A stretch of DNA of 64,000 bases from Albula goreensis (Eukaryota; Chordata; Actinopteri; Albuliformes; Albulidae). The notes under the pieces are model-generated. The model ran no database searches. It was given only the letters and a program-made list of their open reading frames with translations, and was not told the origin of the DNA. The DNA is taken from assembly GCA_022829145.1 (NCBI GenBank), contig CM040744.1, forward strand, positions 13,154,218 through 13,218,217, written 5' to 3'. This document shows, piece by piece, positions 54,028-64,000 of this stretch. The position numbers were made by a program, and so were the translations under genes. Positions within the stretch are counted from its first letter, which is position 1, and every line of letters starts with the position of its first letter.

Positions 54028-54183
54028 TCATATCCTTCCTGGTTCTGTTGGTTCCTTCTCTTCCAAAAGACCAATCAGCTGGCTGAAGCTCTCCTTCACT
54101 GCCTCCATGTTGTCTATTGTACTGCCTTCCAAAATCCACCGTTTACCTCGGGCAAGTGGCTCCAACTCAAAATACTTCTTTAT
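54028..54183 (-). CDS. arl15: ARF-like GTPase 15, last coding exon (51 codons plus stop)
   Basis: Arf-family small GTPase; in mammals it associates with CNNM magnesium transporters and the Golgi. On the minus strand, after the acceptor TTCTCTAG, the frame reads IKKYFELEPLARGKRWILEG and then an amphipathic helix with VKESFSQLIGLLEEKE and TGA. Human has IKKYFELEPLARGKRWIL and LKDSFSQLINLLEEK, so this is the final strand and C-terminal helix of the G domain. The last residues (PTEPGRI) differ from human (HEAVRM). The nucleotide-binding motifs are in exons beyond 64000. The + strand frame over 53873-54187 is a shadow. Confidence 0.93.
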   Translation of the reverse strand: MKKYFELEPLARGKRWILEGSTIDNMEAVKESFSQLIGLLEEKEPTEPGRI

Positions 54184-57100
54184 CTAGAGAATCACAGGGA
54201 AAGAAAAAGCACAATTTTTAAAAATTTTTCCAAAATTCTCACATGTCTCCTCTGACAATTAAGGGGACACTAATGTGGTGAAACATTGTGTGACCATTTC
54301 ATCAGCATGTTCTTGGACTGTATCTTTTGACTTCTTGCACGTGAAAACGTAACAGGAGAGACAGTTTTGGGCAATGAGTTGCAAAACTCATGAAAGGCGA
54401 GAGGTGAATGAACAAGCAAGGCCAATTAAGTTTTTCACAAACACAATGTTATGCGCATGTTGCTCAAAACCCAGTGGGAACAAACAAAGAGAAATGATGG
54501 AAGCTGCTTTCAAACATAAAGGAGAAGAGATGGCAAAACGATAAGTACAGTAAGTGTGATGAGAAATTACACTATGTGAATATGGAATTCCTGGCATTTG
54601 AGATACCATCGGGAACCTCTGATTAAAAAGATTGCATTCCAGCTTCATATTCCACACCTCATTTATTTTAATATGCTGGCAGGGGCATTATGATGGGAGG
54701 AGGAACAAAACCAGCTGTTATGAAACATGGATGAAGAGGACATGGTCCTGTTTGCTTGGTTTGCTGCTCAAGTGTCCAGATTAAGAGCAATGAGAGACAG
54801 ATAGCAATGCAAGGAGCCAAATGCCTATCAAAATCGCTTCCATTCCCCAAAACATGCCACACAATGGCTTGATAACATGATGCATTTAAACAATCACACA
54901 ACCCATTTACAGTTTGTTACTCTTCACTTTAAGATAAGGCCAATGTGAGCTGAACTTATCTGCTGTAAGGATTCATGGATGGTGTTAAAGACAGAAAGGT
55001 CTAGAAAAATATCCAGAGGCCAGAGAGCCTGTAGGAAAACTTCAACAATTAATCTTAAAAATTAGTCCATATATTCATTTATTCAGCTGATTCTATGTCA
55101 GGTGCAATTATTTAATCAATATAATCATTTTAAATTATCTTGCTACATTTACTTATCAGACACTCATCAACAAACATTCAATCATTTATAATGTCATTGA
55201 AATCGGCTCTCAGTGGAGATCCCCCTCTGTCTTGTTGGACAACATTAATGACAGCAATTAATAGTCCTGAGTCAAGCTTTTGCTTGCAGTCTTATGAAGG
55301 GACTGTGGCACTGAGCTCACTGAGTCACTGCGTAAACACTAAATGAACCCTTGACAGGAAATTGAAATAATTAACAGGGCGTCTGTCTTATGAAAGCAAA
55401 GGCATACAGGGGTACATCTCAGATTTTTGGACAGTTTTCTGGCTTCTCTGTATTTTGATCTGTCATGTTTTCATGATCATACTATGCAATTACTATCCAT
55501 GGAATATTATATTGGCTCTGAGAATTACCCATTTCTTGAAAAGCAATGCCATGCACGTAGAAAATAGAAACATTTGTATATAAATTCACCACAGACTTAA
55601 GCAGAATTTCTTATTATTTTAATAACAGTTGAAACGAAAATATTATTACAATTCTGACACAGGGCAATACATGTATAAATGTAAGAATACTGTATATTGC
55701 ATTTTTTTCTTTTATGAAAAAATATTATCAACGAACTCCAATAACTCCAAAATGTCTGTAAAACCGCAACTTTTGTTAACCAAGTTATTGATAGATAATT
55801 AGTGGAGATGCAATATGTGACTATGTGACAAACATGAAACCATAAAAAAATGTGTACCACAGTTATTACAGGCTGCACATATTATTAGTTTTACGCAAAC
55901 ATTTTATTGCACACGGGCCGATACTGTATAAGGAATTGCATTACAATCTGTATTAACATTAATGTAGTTATTGTGTAGTAGAGTTAATGTATTTTATATA
56001 ATCATATACATTAGCAGTATAAACAGTTTTTAAATAGGTGATTCCCTGATTACTGGGCCACTCTCTGACCTGATAGTGCCAAAATGCAGTCCAGCTTACA
56101 ACCCCTGAGATGCAGTCCAGTTTGGACCAGTACCCAAGCTTTAAAACCCCCTCCCTGCTCCAGCCAGTTCAAGCTGTCTATCTTTAAACCAGGAAGGGAA
56201 TTATTTATATCTGCTTTATTTGGGACGAGCCACCAAACGGGGGGACGAGCCTCTGCTCCACACTCCTCTCCTCATGAAGAGCCGGAGAGTTACTGGAGTC
56301 TAATGACAGATTAAGTCACCTCGGCGGTGTTAGCCCCGGAGGTCTGCAGAAAGCCGAGCAGACCCAAACAGTGCTAACAAATCCGTCTGGGGTAACACGA
56401 GCCACCCCAGTCCTGCTCTCTCCTGTCTGTCCCTCCAGCCCTATTCTGGAGGCTCACGGCCTGAGCTGGCAACCAGTCAAAACAGGGAAACCACGGCACC
56501 CTGCCCCTCCCTCCCCTGATCCTCTGGTCACCCCGGCGACCCGCCCCTTACTCCGACTAGACGCTCTGCTCATCAGGACACACAAATCACCCTGCCCTTT
56601 GGCACCTTTACAAACTGTGCAAGCACAATTTTAGAGGTGATGCAGGAAACATGAGAGGGAATGCAGGGACCCCCCTCTCTGCTGTGGGCACTCAAAACAA
56701 TAAGCATGTACTCCTGACTATCTATTACTAACATCCTGGCTTTGCTTTATAGTACTTCGGCTGCACTCTTATCTGATATATTAAAGATATATCTCATGTA
56801 ACCTCTATTGATCGCACTTGTTCAAAAAGTCCAGGTTTCCTATGGTTTGGAAAACAACTTCAAACTTCCTGAAACAAAGAACAGAATGTGATATTTCCAC
56901 AGTTCCCTAATGGGGTTGAACGTTTTTTAACCCCTTCATAATCATTATCCAAAAAAAATAAAAAATAAATAAAAGCCTATGTCTAATGCCTACATTAACC
57001 TACATCTCTATCTTTTTTGACACCACGTGCCATACAAGGCAAAGTCACTCACATACACACAAACCAAGAGAGACCAGTTTCTCTGGGATTAACTCTTAAG

Positions 57101-58429
57101 CTCACTTACGGTGGCGTAAGGACTGTGTGTGACAGTGGTTGCTGGTAAGCCCCACAGGACGCTGCCAGATGGCTTCTCAGATGACCACTAGGTCACCCAG
57201 TCTAGCCTTTTCTAGGTCATTTGGACCCCATGCCTGGATCTGTTCAGCTGAGAAAGCTGATTATGTCTGTGAAAAGTGTGTCCATGTCAAAAAGTTACTC
57301 TCTCACACCCCAACATGTTGGCTTCTGCCTGAGGACAGCTGTCTGATAGAGATATCCCTCTAGCCCTGTGGGCAGCTCACGACCTGGCAGCTACGCATTA
57401 AAAAAATGCAAAGGTAAAAAGACATGGCATTCATTTTCTTCCATCAACAGCTGTGCCCCTCTCAGCCTGGAACCCAACCCCATGGATATGGGCTTCAGCC
57501 TGTCCCCTCCTGCACGTTCCTTTAAGTCAAGGAGATGCGAATTTGTCCCTTTTTTAGCGGAAGCCGTGTCATGCTGTGAGCGTGTGGAAACAATACTGCC
57601 TCCGGCCAGTGATGTAACAGCCATGACAGCAGTCTAAAAGCTGTGTGTCCTGTAATCCTTATGGGAAAATATTGCGTCTCGTGCGGCCGCATTCCAGATA
57701 GACACTTGGCCGGGCAGGGAGTGACCACTTGTACCATGTGGGCCGCCATCGCTGTGCTTAAGTTACTGCCTTTCTCATATGGTCACCTTTCCCCTGACTC
57801 ACAGAAAGACATGCAAGGAAGTCTGACCTTAAACCAAACCAGTTATGGACATTTTAACTCAATACTCCCTCCGTGTCAAATTGCTGGATAAGTAGGTAAA
57901 GTGAATGCATGACAGGCTGTTTTCCAGTTCACATTTAAAAAGCTGGCAAATGATTAAATCAAAGAAGTGCAGTGAGGGGAAAAGGGAAATACATACGGAC
58001 AAAATAAAGTACTTCCTCATGTCCAGCATAGCATCGGAGTCCATCTGACCCCTCTGCCTGCAATTGAGAACGCCCATCAGTCACCTGGGCCTGCCCTTAT
58101 CCCACTGTGACTATTCACTATTACCAGTGGAACCATTCAGTATGAAAAGTGTCAAATCTAGCATTGGTTTCCAGTGATGTTTGGAAGCCCTCTACACTGT
58201 CAAGAAATGGAACAATTTTGACAATCATGAATAATAATGCAATCCAGCTGAGCAACTGATCAGAAAGAAATTAAAAAACACATATTTTATCAAAGGCTTT
58301 GGAACGATCCAAAATATGTTGTTGAGAAAAATCCCTAAAATAATCCCCTACATTATGAAGATGGAGAGGCCCTTCAAGGGGGTATTTTGGTGCTCTTAAA
58401 TTGAGCTATAAACATATTAGTAATCATTT

Positions 58430-58960
58430 AGTTAAGAAATCCTTCTTGTTAAACCCGCAAAAAGAAACTGTGCTAACATGGGGGCGTGGGGGCCCGGCTT
58501 AGAAAGGATCCCTTTTAAGGGCCGGGGGTTGGGGCTGGAAGGGTAATTACAGACAACACAGACACGACACGCTCCCTTCAGACGCCTCCCAGCTGATGCA
58601 ACAAAGCGCTGATTTGCCATCCGTCTCGCGCTGCCGCTAATCTAAAGCCAGCCTGTTTCGGGCAGGCAGAGGGGACTACACTGACTGTGTCCAGCTGCTC
58701 TTTGGCCTGTGAGATTACTATTACATCTGATGGTTTACAGAGCAAGGCCTGGGGGTCAGGCGGGGTCAATAGGATGTATTTCAGACTCCACAAAGATAAA
58801 TCTGATTCGGGAAGATTTGCCCCCGTGTCTCTTGAAATCTCATAAAATTAGCCCTGGCTAATCTACAACAATGGAGGCCCACCTGGGCACATTTCCCTGT
58901 CACAGGTTTATGCGTGCCAGAATGGAGTTGTCCCAATGCAACTGTTATGGGTGTTCTTGC
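58430..58960. promoter_or_regulatory. Candidate regulatory island in the arl15 intron
   Basis: About 530 bases of complex, GC-richer, non-repetitive sequence between AT-rich flanks, with clustered TAAT/ATTA-type cores, CAGCTG and GATTACTATTACATC. It is not protein-coding by eye. The regulatory reading is inference. Confidence 0.3.
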
Positions 58961-61731
58961 ACCTACACTCAAAATGGAGCAGCCATCTTAAAAACTGAGA
59001 AAGTTTGGTTATTTCTGCCTCACACGTGTTGAATTATTGCTTTCTTATTTAATGCAACAACAAATCAAATCAACATTTCAGTCAACCATTTCATTGGTTG
59101 AATTCTCATTCAATTCTCATCTATGTATCTGCACAGAGTGTCTTTATGGATCATTTTCAATGCTGCTCCACAATAGCCAAGACATTCACATTGTGGGTGT
59201 CAACAGCAATGTAGAGATGTTGACTTCTACAAGCAAGGAGAGATAGAATGAATTTCTCGTATCCCCGTCAGAAATTAATAAGAACAGTGAAGAGCCAAAA
59301 GTGCTGTACTGTTCATCTCTGTTAGAGGAAGCAGGATTAAGAATACATGAATAAACACATTCCATAAATTCTTTGAATTTTTTTTTTGGCCACTGTAAAT
59401 GAAATACAGGAAGTCAACATCACAAAATGTGAATGAAATAAAAATGAATATATTGTAGAAACATGCCATGATATCAGTGAAACCTCCATCTAGCCACTAG
59501 CCCCATCCTGGTGATTATCTCACAGAAGAATAGGCCACACATATAGCTTCCTGTAGTTCAAGCGGCAACAAGCATTGCTATTTTTTTCTTCTCAGTCCAT
59601 TTTTTTATTTGCACCTCAGATGCAGTATCAACAAATGCCTGGTTCAGCCACCATATGCTCAGTCTGCAAACCTGCAGTTCCTTGGGTGGTCAGGGGGGCC
59701 ACTAGAGAGCTATGATGTGAATGACATAACTGGCTTAACCTGTTTCCCCCTGCATCAATTGGCTCAAAATGATCAGGCTGGGCCAACTGCTGCCTCTCCA
59801 ATGTGCACCTGGTCATGGTGAAGCTGGGGCTAAAACTCCCAGCTGCAGGACCCAAAGCTACATGACTAACATGGGCTTCTACTCTGTGAGTCTCCCAAAA
59901 GCCCCATCTGTATTTTTTGTGCAGAATTAATTATAGTGAGTAGATAATTTTTTGTATTTTTGTATAGTATGCTATCCCAAGAAACAAATGATGATCAAAA
60001 AAAACCCTTTGGCCCATAAAAACAGACTCTTTCCTTTTGGCTAGCATTATCTTAGCCTTCATAGCAGGATGGGGATTATTTCATTTAAAGAATTGCACTA
60101 TTTTCTGCCAAGAGTTTTCAAAATTATTAAACAAAGGAGGCCCAACAGTGAAGCCAAGAGCTTCCCTCTTGCTCAACAGACTTGTGATTGTAAATGTATG
60201 AGTTCTGACCAGTATCAAATTCACCACTTTAAGTAATGATGTCTGAAGGGTAAAGCCACAGGTTTGAAAAAACAACAAAAAAGGAAAACATTTTCTTGGT
60301 ATCATCGAGTGCAGACATAACATTATGGTAGACAGTGGTCTGACTGAGAGAGGGCAATAGGCATACAAGACACAGACAGATGGTCCTTTGTGCTTAAATC
60401 TTGTTGAAACTTTGACAAAAGCAGTCATGTCACCTTAGTGGAGCAGAGTACCACCATACCGTGCTATTCAGCTAACAGATCTAACACAGACTATTCAACA
60501 TCAATAATAGACATTATTCCATTCAACTGGTTTTACTGGCAATAAGATGAAATGTGTGCAGGGTTATAAAAATACATACAAATGTAAATGATGGAGAACA
60601 ATTTTAATTTCATGCTTTCCAATGTATTGCTAATCAAGAAGACGACTATACAACTATGTACTTAACTCATTTTTTAAGTCATTAAAGTAACAACAGTTGA
60701 AAGTTCAGGTAACTATAACATAACTTGACCTGGGCAATTTCTCGCTAGGCAGATAAATGACAAGTAAGCTGCCTATTGATATACAGAAAAAACAAACCAG
60801 TAAATATGTGCCTTTGTATTCCTCCGTTAGTGAAGACATGCAGAAGAGAAGGTGTTGCATCTGCAGTATGAAAAACAGAAATGCTTGTCTGAAATGAGTC
60901 TATGTCTGTGGCAACACTTTTCAAATAACACACTTTTAGGTGGGGAAAAAGATTATGGCCTGCTATGTACTGAAGAATTATCTTCACTACTGTCGCTGGT
61001 ATACAGCAGAGCAGCAATGTTCCACCTGTAATTTGAACCCATAAATCTAAGATCCACAGCCAGCACCTTGTTTAGTGGCAACGTATGTCGTGAGTATGTC
61101 TTTGCTGTTTTTGTCAACTTCTCCTGATCCGTCTTTCCCATAAATGCAGCGCCCTTTTGTCCAGTCCTGTATAACAGCTATGCACGGAATTTGGTGGGCA
61201 GGGGGGACAGTAATAAATTAATTGAATTACAGTGAATTGAATTGGGCTGAATTAAATCTACAGGGGCCATGTCTGCAGTCCTATAGCACCCCCCACCCCG
61301 CCCACCCATGTCTCCCGATCCCACTCAGCAGTAAAGAGTCAGCGAGAGAGCGCTTCGCTCAAATATCCGAGACGCCCAATTACCCCAACTGAGCCCGTTA
61401 CAGATATTGCATGCAAAATGTTCCGCTTCACATCAGAGGAAGAGAACAAGAGAGCTGAGTGAAATGTGATGAGCGCGTTGTCTTTGTTTGTTATTGTTTA
61501 ATTCTGTGGTTCCCAGAAAAGGCGCACGTAATGGAAAACAAAGCACTTTGACTCTGCATTCTAAGCACTGCTATTGGCTGGAGAGCACCCTGCCCAAAAG
61601 CATATTACACATTAATGCTGCTCCTCAGCTTGACCCTTTATCACTGGGTATGTTACTCACTATTCTGCCACTGTGCCCTTGTCCTGGTGACATGTACATT
61701 TATCTCACTATCACGGCCTTGAAAGTGACCC

Positions 61732-61779
61732 ATGGATAAGAGTGTCCGCCAAACAATTACATATTAATAATAATAATAT
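61732..61779 (+). repeat. SINE-tail-like relic
   Basis: GGATAAGAGTGTCCGCCAAA followed by ATTAATAATAATAAT resembles the widespread fish tail GGATAAGAGCGTCTGCTAAA plus a simple repeat. Confidence 0.55.
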
Positions 61780-62012
61780 TATTTTGAATTGAGTTATCAC
61801 TTGGGCTTACTAAAAAACACAAGCCACAATTGTTATAAAAGCTGATGGATGAACCAGATATGACAATGAAGTATTTTTTCTGTCAGTACTTTTCTGTCAA
61901 AATAGAGCATCCATTACAAGCGAACACCGTGAGTATTACATGAACATGCCTATGTGGCTCTTTATATGATCATCATTAAGAATGAAGGTCTTTGAATACG
62001 CTAACAGCAAAG

Positions 62013-62080
62013 GTGACATTATTTTATTCAGCAGACACTGACATCCAAGTCAGTGTGCATTTTACATTGTCCCTATTTGC
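62013..62080 (-). repeat. SINE-tail-like relic, reverse orientation
   Basis: TGACATTATTTTATTCAGCAGACACTG is the reverse complement pattern of the same tail family as at 61732. A weaker trace is at 55141-55180. Confidence 0.4.
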
Positions 62081-63167
62081 ACAGAGGAATATTTGGACAA
62101 ACACAATGTCAGAATAAGTACTTTGCTCAGCAGAATGATGGCAAGCCCTGGCCCAGATTCAGAACCCGTCAACCCGTTTGCCAGCCTGCTCTCAGCCCAC
62201 CACGGTGCACCGCTGCCAGAACAGCGCATTTGCGCTCGCGGAGTATCTGTCTGGTCAGCCCTCTGTGTGGCCCCCGGGGGCCCGGCGGGTATTGAGCTTC
62301 CATAGCAGGTGGCCCGGTTCAGAGAGAAGAGCAGGTCTAGACGGGTCCTGAGGGGGACCCACCACGCTGCTAGGAAACCAAACAGGCCCCAGCCAAGATC
62401 AATAACAGCAAAGCCTGCGCTGGACCCCCGCCAGACTCCGACCAGGGCTTACAAAATAAGGCTTAAACCGATACCACGCCAGGGGTGTGTGTGTGTGTGC
62501 GTGCGTGTTGGGGGGTTGGGGGGTTAGATTTACTGTCCCGTGTTTTTCGGGACAGGGGAGAGAGGATCTCCCTCGAGCATGGGCCCGGTGAGTTCAAAGC
62601 AAACCCCAGTGCGCATGCCCTCCCTGAAGGCGGAGGCCCGATGCCAGATCAGAGCCACCTCCCCCCGCCCTGCTCCCCCCCAGGGCTTCATAAATCCAGC
62701 CCAGGCTGGGCGCGGGAGCTTCGCACTGCGCCACTCAGAGTCAGGCCGTGATAATGTACATTCCATATACTCAGGGAAACTTCAAATGCGTCTCAAAGAT
62801 TCCCCACCCCCCCACCACTCCAAAACCCAAAATATTCCCAAATGGATGATGAGGAGGTTGACCTTTATTTCTTATTTTTACAGCCCTCTGTTTTTGTTTC
62901 ACGAGCTGGAATGAGCAGTGCAAACACTGGTTTGGCGGTTTGACTTAGGGGAACGGACGAGCCCGGCAGCTCTTTGACTGGGACTGCAACTGTGGACACA
63001 GAGCGTCCTCATGGAAAGCCAGCAAAAATGTGTGACCCAACAAGTGCTGCTTTTCAGACAACACTAATATCAATCCTGGACATTTTCTTAATGTGCATTC
63101 AGGTCCAATGTCCACCTGTTTCTATTAACATTACTTTCCCAGAAAAAGGCTTTCTGGAAAATGCGTA

Positions 63168-63220
63168 CATTTACACTCATACACACCTATGTATATATAC
63201 ATACATATAACATTCATACA
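63168..63220. repeat. Degenerate TACA/TATA-rich simple repeat
   Basis: Imperfect ACATACAT and TATA motifs produce the tyrosine/isoleucine/histidine-rich frames seen here on both strands. Confidence 0.7.
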
Positions 63221-64000
63221 TACATTTTTCACATTCATATACTGTTAGAACACACACACTCATGAAAGCAAATGCATACTTACATATGAATCTAGAGTAT
63301 GTATACACAGAAATAAAGTGTATACAGGCATACATGTCTCCTTGATAAGAACATTTCATTTTCTTCATATCCATGTCTCATCACAAGAGAATGTGTAGCC
63401 TGAGGCTTTGTTGCTGATATAGGGGCTAGGTTCCCCTATTTGTCATGTGTAGCATTAACAGGAGGATCAACAGCCACAGTGGAGCCTCTTGCATGCTCAC
63501 AAAGCCAGGCAGGGAGGCACAGACCAAAACCACTGCAAATGTACAGTAGCCTGATTCATTAAGCCCTGCCATCCAGCCTGGGTGACTGGGGGGTGTCTGA
63601 CAAGGGAGGCCCCAAAACATCCCACAGGCCACCCCCAATCCCCCTCCCTCTGCGGCCCACACAGAGGAGCTGACAGACCCCCTGCTCCAGCACGCATAGC
63701 GCACCTCGCTATCAAAGGGCCCATCTGAAAGAGATTTAAGCCTGTGCACCGCCTCCTGAGACGGCCCGTTTCAGACTCAAGGTTCCTCGTGTTTTTCCAC
63801 TTGTCACCTCCTTTCAATGCCTTTTCCTTCTTTGTAATTTGGTGCTGTTTTCACTTCAGCAAGTGAAAAATAAAATCTGATTCTGCACACAGAACGTTGA
63901 TGATAAGGTGGAATATTTGCATTATGTATACATTATATTATATTGATAAATCAAATATTTGCACACAAAGATAAGTCACACGTGTATTACGATATTATCA

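Larger units (their letters stand above)
54184..64000 (-). other. arl15: arl15 last intron (partial)
   Basis: Upstream arl15 coding exons (such as the segment around ANHQDKPAARS) were looked for on the minus strand and not found, so intron runs to the window edge. AT-rich sequence alternates with GC-rich islands at about 56040-56640, 57100-57800, 58430-58960, 62100-62760 and 63440-63800. SINE-tail relics occur at 61732-61779 and 62013-62080. Confidence 0.7.

Noticed and set aside
53873-54187. 104-codon + strand frame
   Set aside because: Antisense to the arl15 last exon, which has clear homology on the minus strand.
54184-64000. Search for the preceding arl15 exon (ANHQDKPAARS region)
   Set aside because: No matching segment found on the minus strand; the CTGATGGTTT at 58722 lies in a frame unrelated to ARL15.

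Overview
This window comes from a vertebrate nuclear genome, most likely a ray-finned (teleost) fish. It has multi-exon genes with consensus splice sites, long AT-rich introns, many simple repeats, and remnants of interspersed repeats typical of fish. Four protein genes are recognisable by matching conceptual translations to remembered family sequences; no search was run. In order they are itga2 (3' part, + strand), fst (complete, + strand), ndufs4 (complete, + strand) and arl15 (last coding exon only, - strand). This is the order of the human 5q11 block ITGA2-(MOCS2)-FST-NDUFS4-ARL15, except that I find no MOCS2 between itga2 and fst.

Layout. 1-9.8 kb: the thirteen 3'-most coding exons of integrin alpha-2 (last 442 residues: calf domains, one transmembrane helix, short tail) and a 1.6 kb 3' UTR. 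Intron 624-2019 opens with a 54-bp triplicated splice-donor repeat. Intron 2729-3990 is almost filled by a 1.2 kb minisatellite of 27-bp units. 9.8-12.6 kb: intergenic sequence with microsatellites. 12.6-18.95 kb: follistatin in six exons (349 aa) with a 1 kb 3' UTR rich in Pumilio-type and AU-rich motifs. 19.0-19.9 kb: short spacer. 19.9-40.05 kb: ndufs4 in five exons (170 aa). Its second intron is 15.4 kb and holds a dead Tc1/mariner copy, a long GT tract and a short perfect hairpin. 40.05-54.0 kb: gene-free spacer between two convergent genes, with a tRNA-derived SINE-like relic and some CpG-retaining or TAAT-rich blocks that may be regulatory. 54.03-54.18 kb: last coding exon of arl15. 54.2-64 kb: arl15 intron with several GC-rich islands.

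The genes are neighbours, not an operon. They act respectively in collagen/laminin adhesion (itga2), extracellular activin antagonism (fst), mitochondrial complex I (ndufs4) and small-GTPase control linked to magnesium transport (arl15). I saw no previously undescribed protein system. The most unusual items are the minisatellite at an integrin splice donor (readable in frame for 60 codons), the repeated splice donor, a GFFKS in place of GFFKR in the integrin tail, and the series of GC-rich islands in the arl15 intron. Exon edges are predicted from reading frame and splice consensus; UTR ends are estimates from AATAAA signals.
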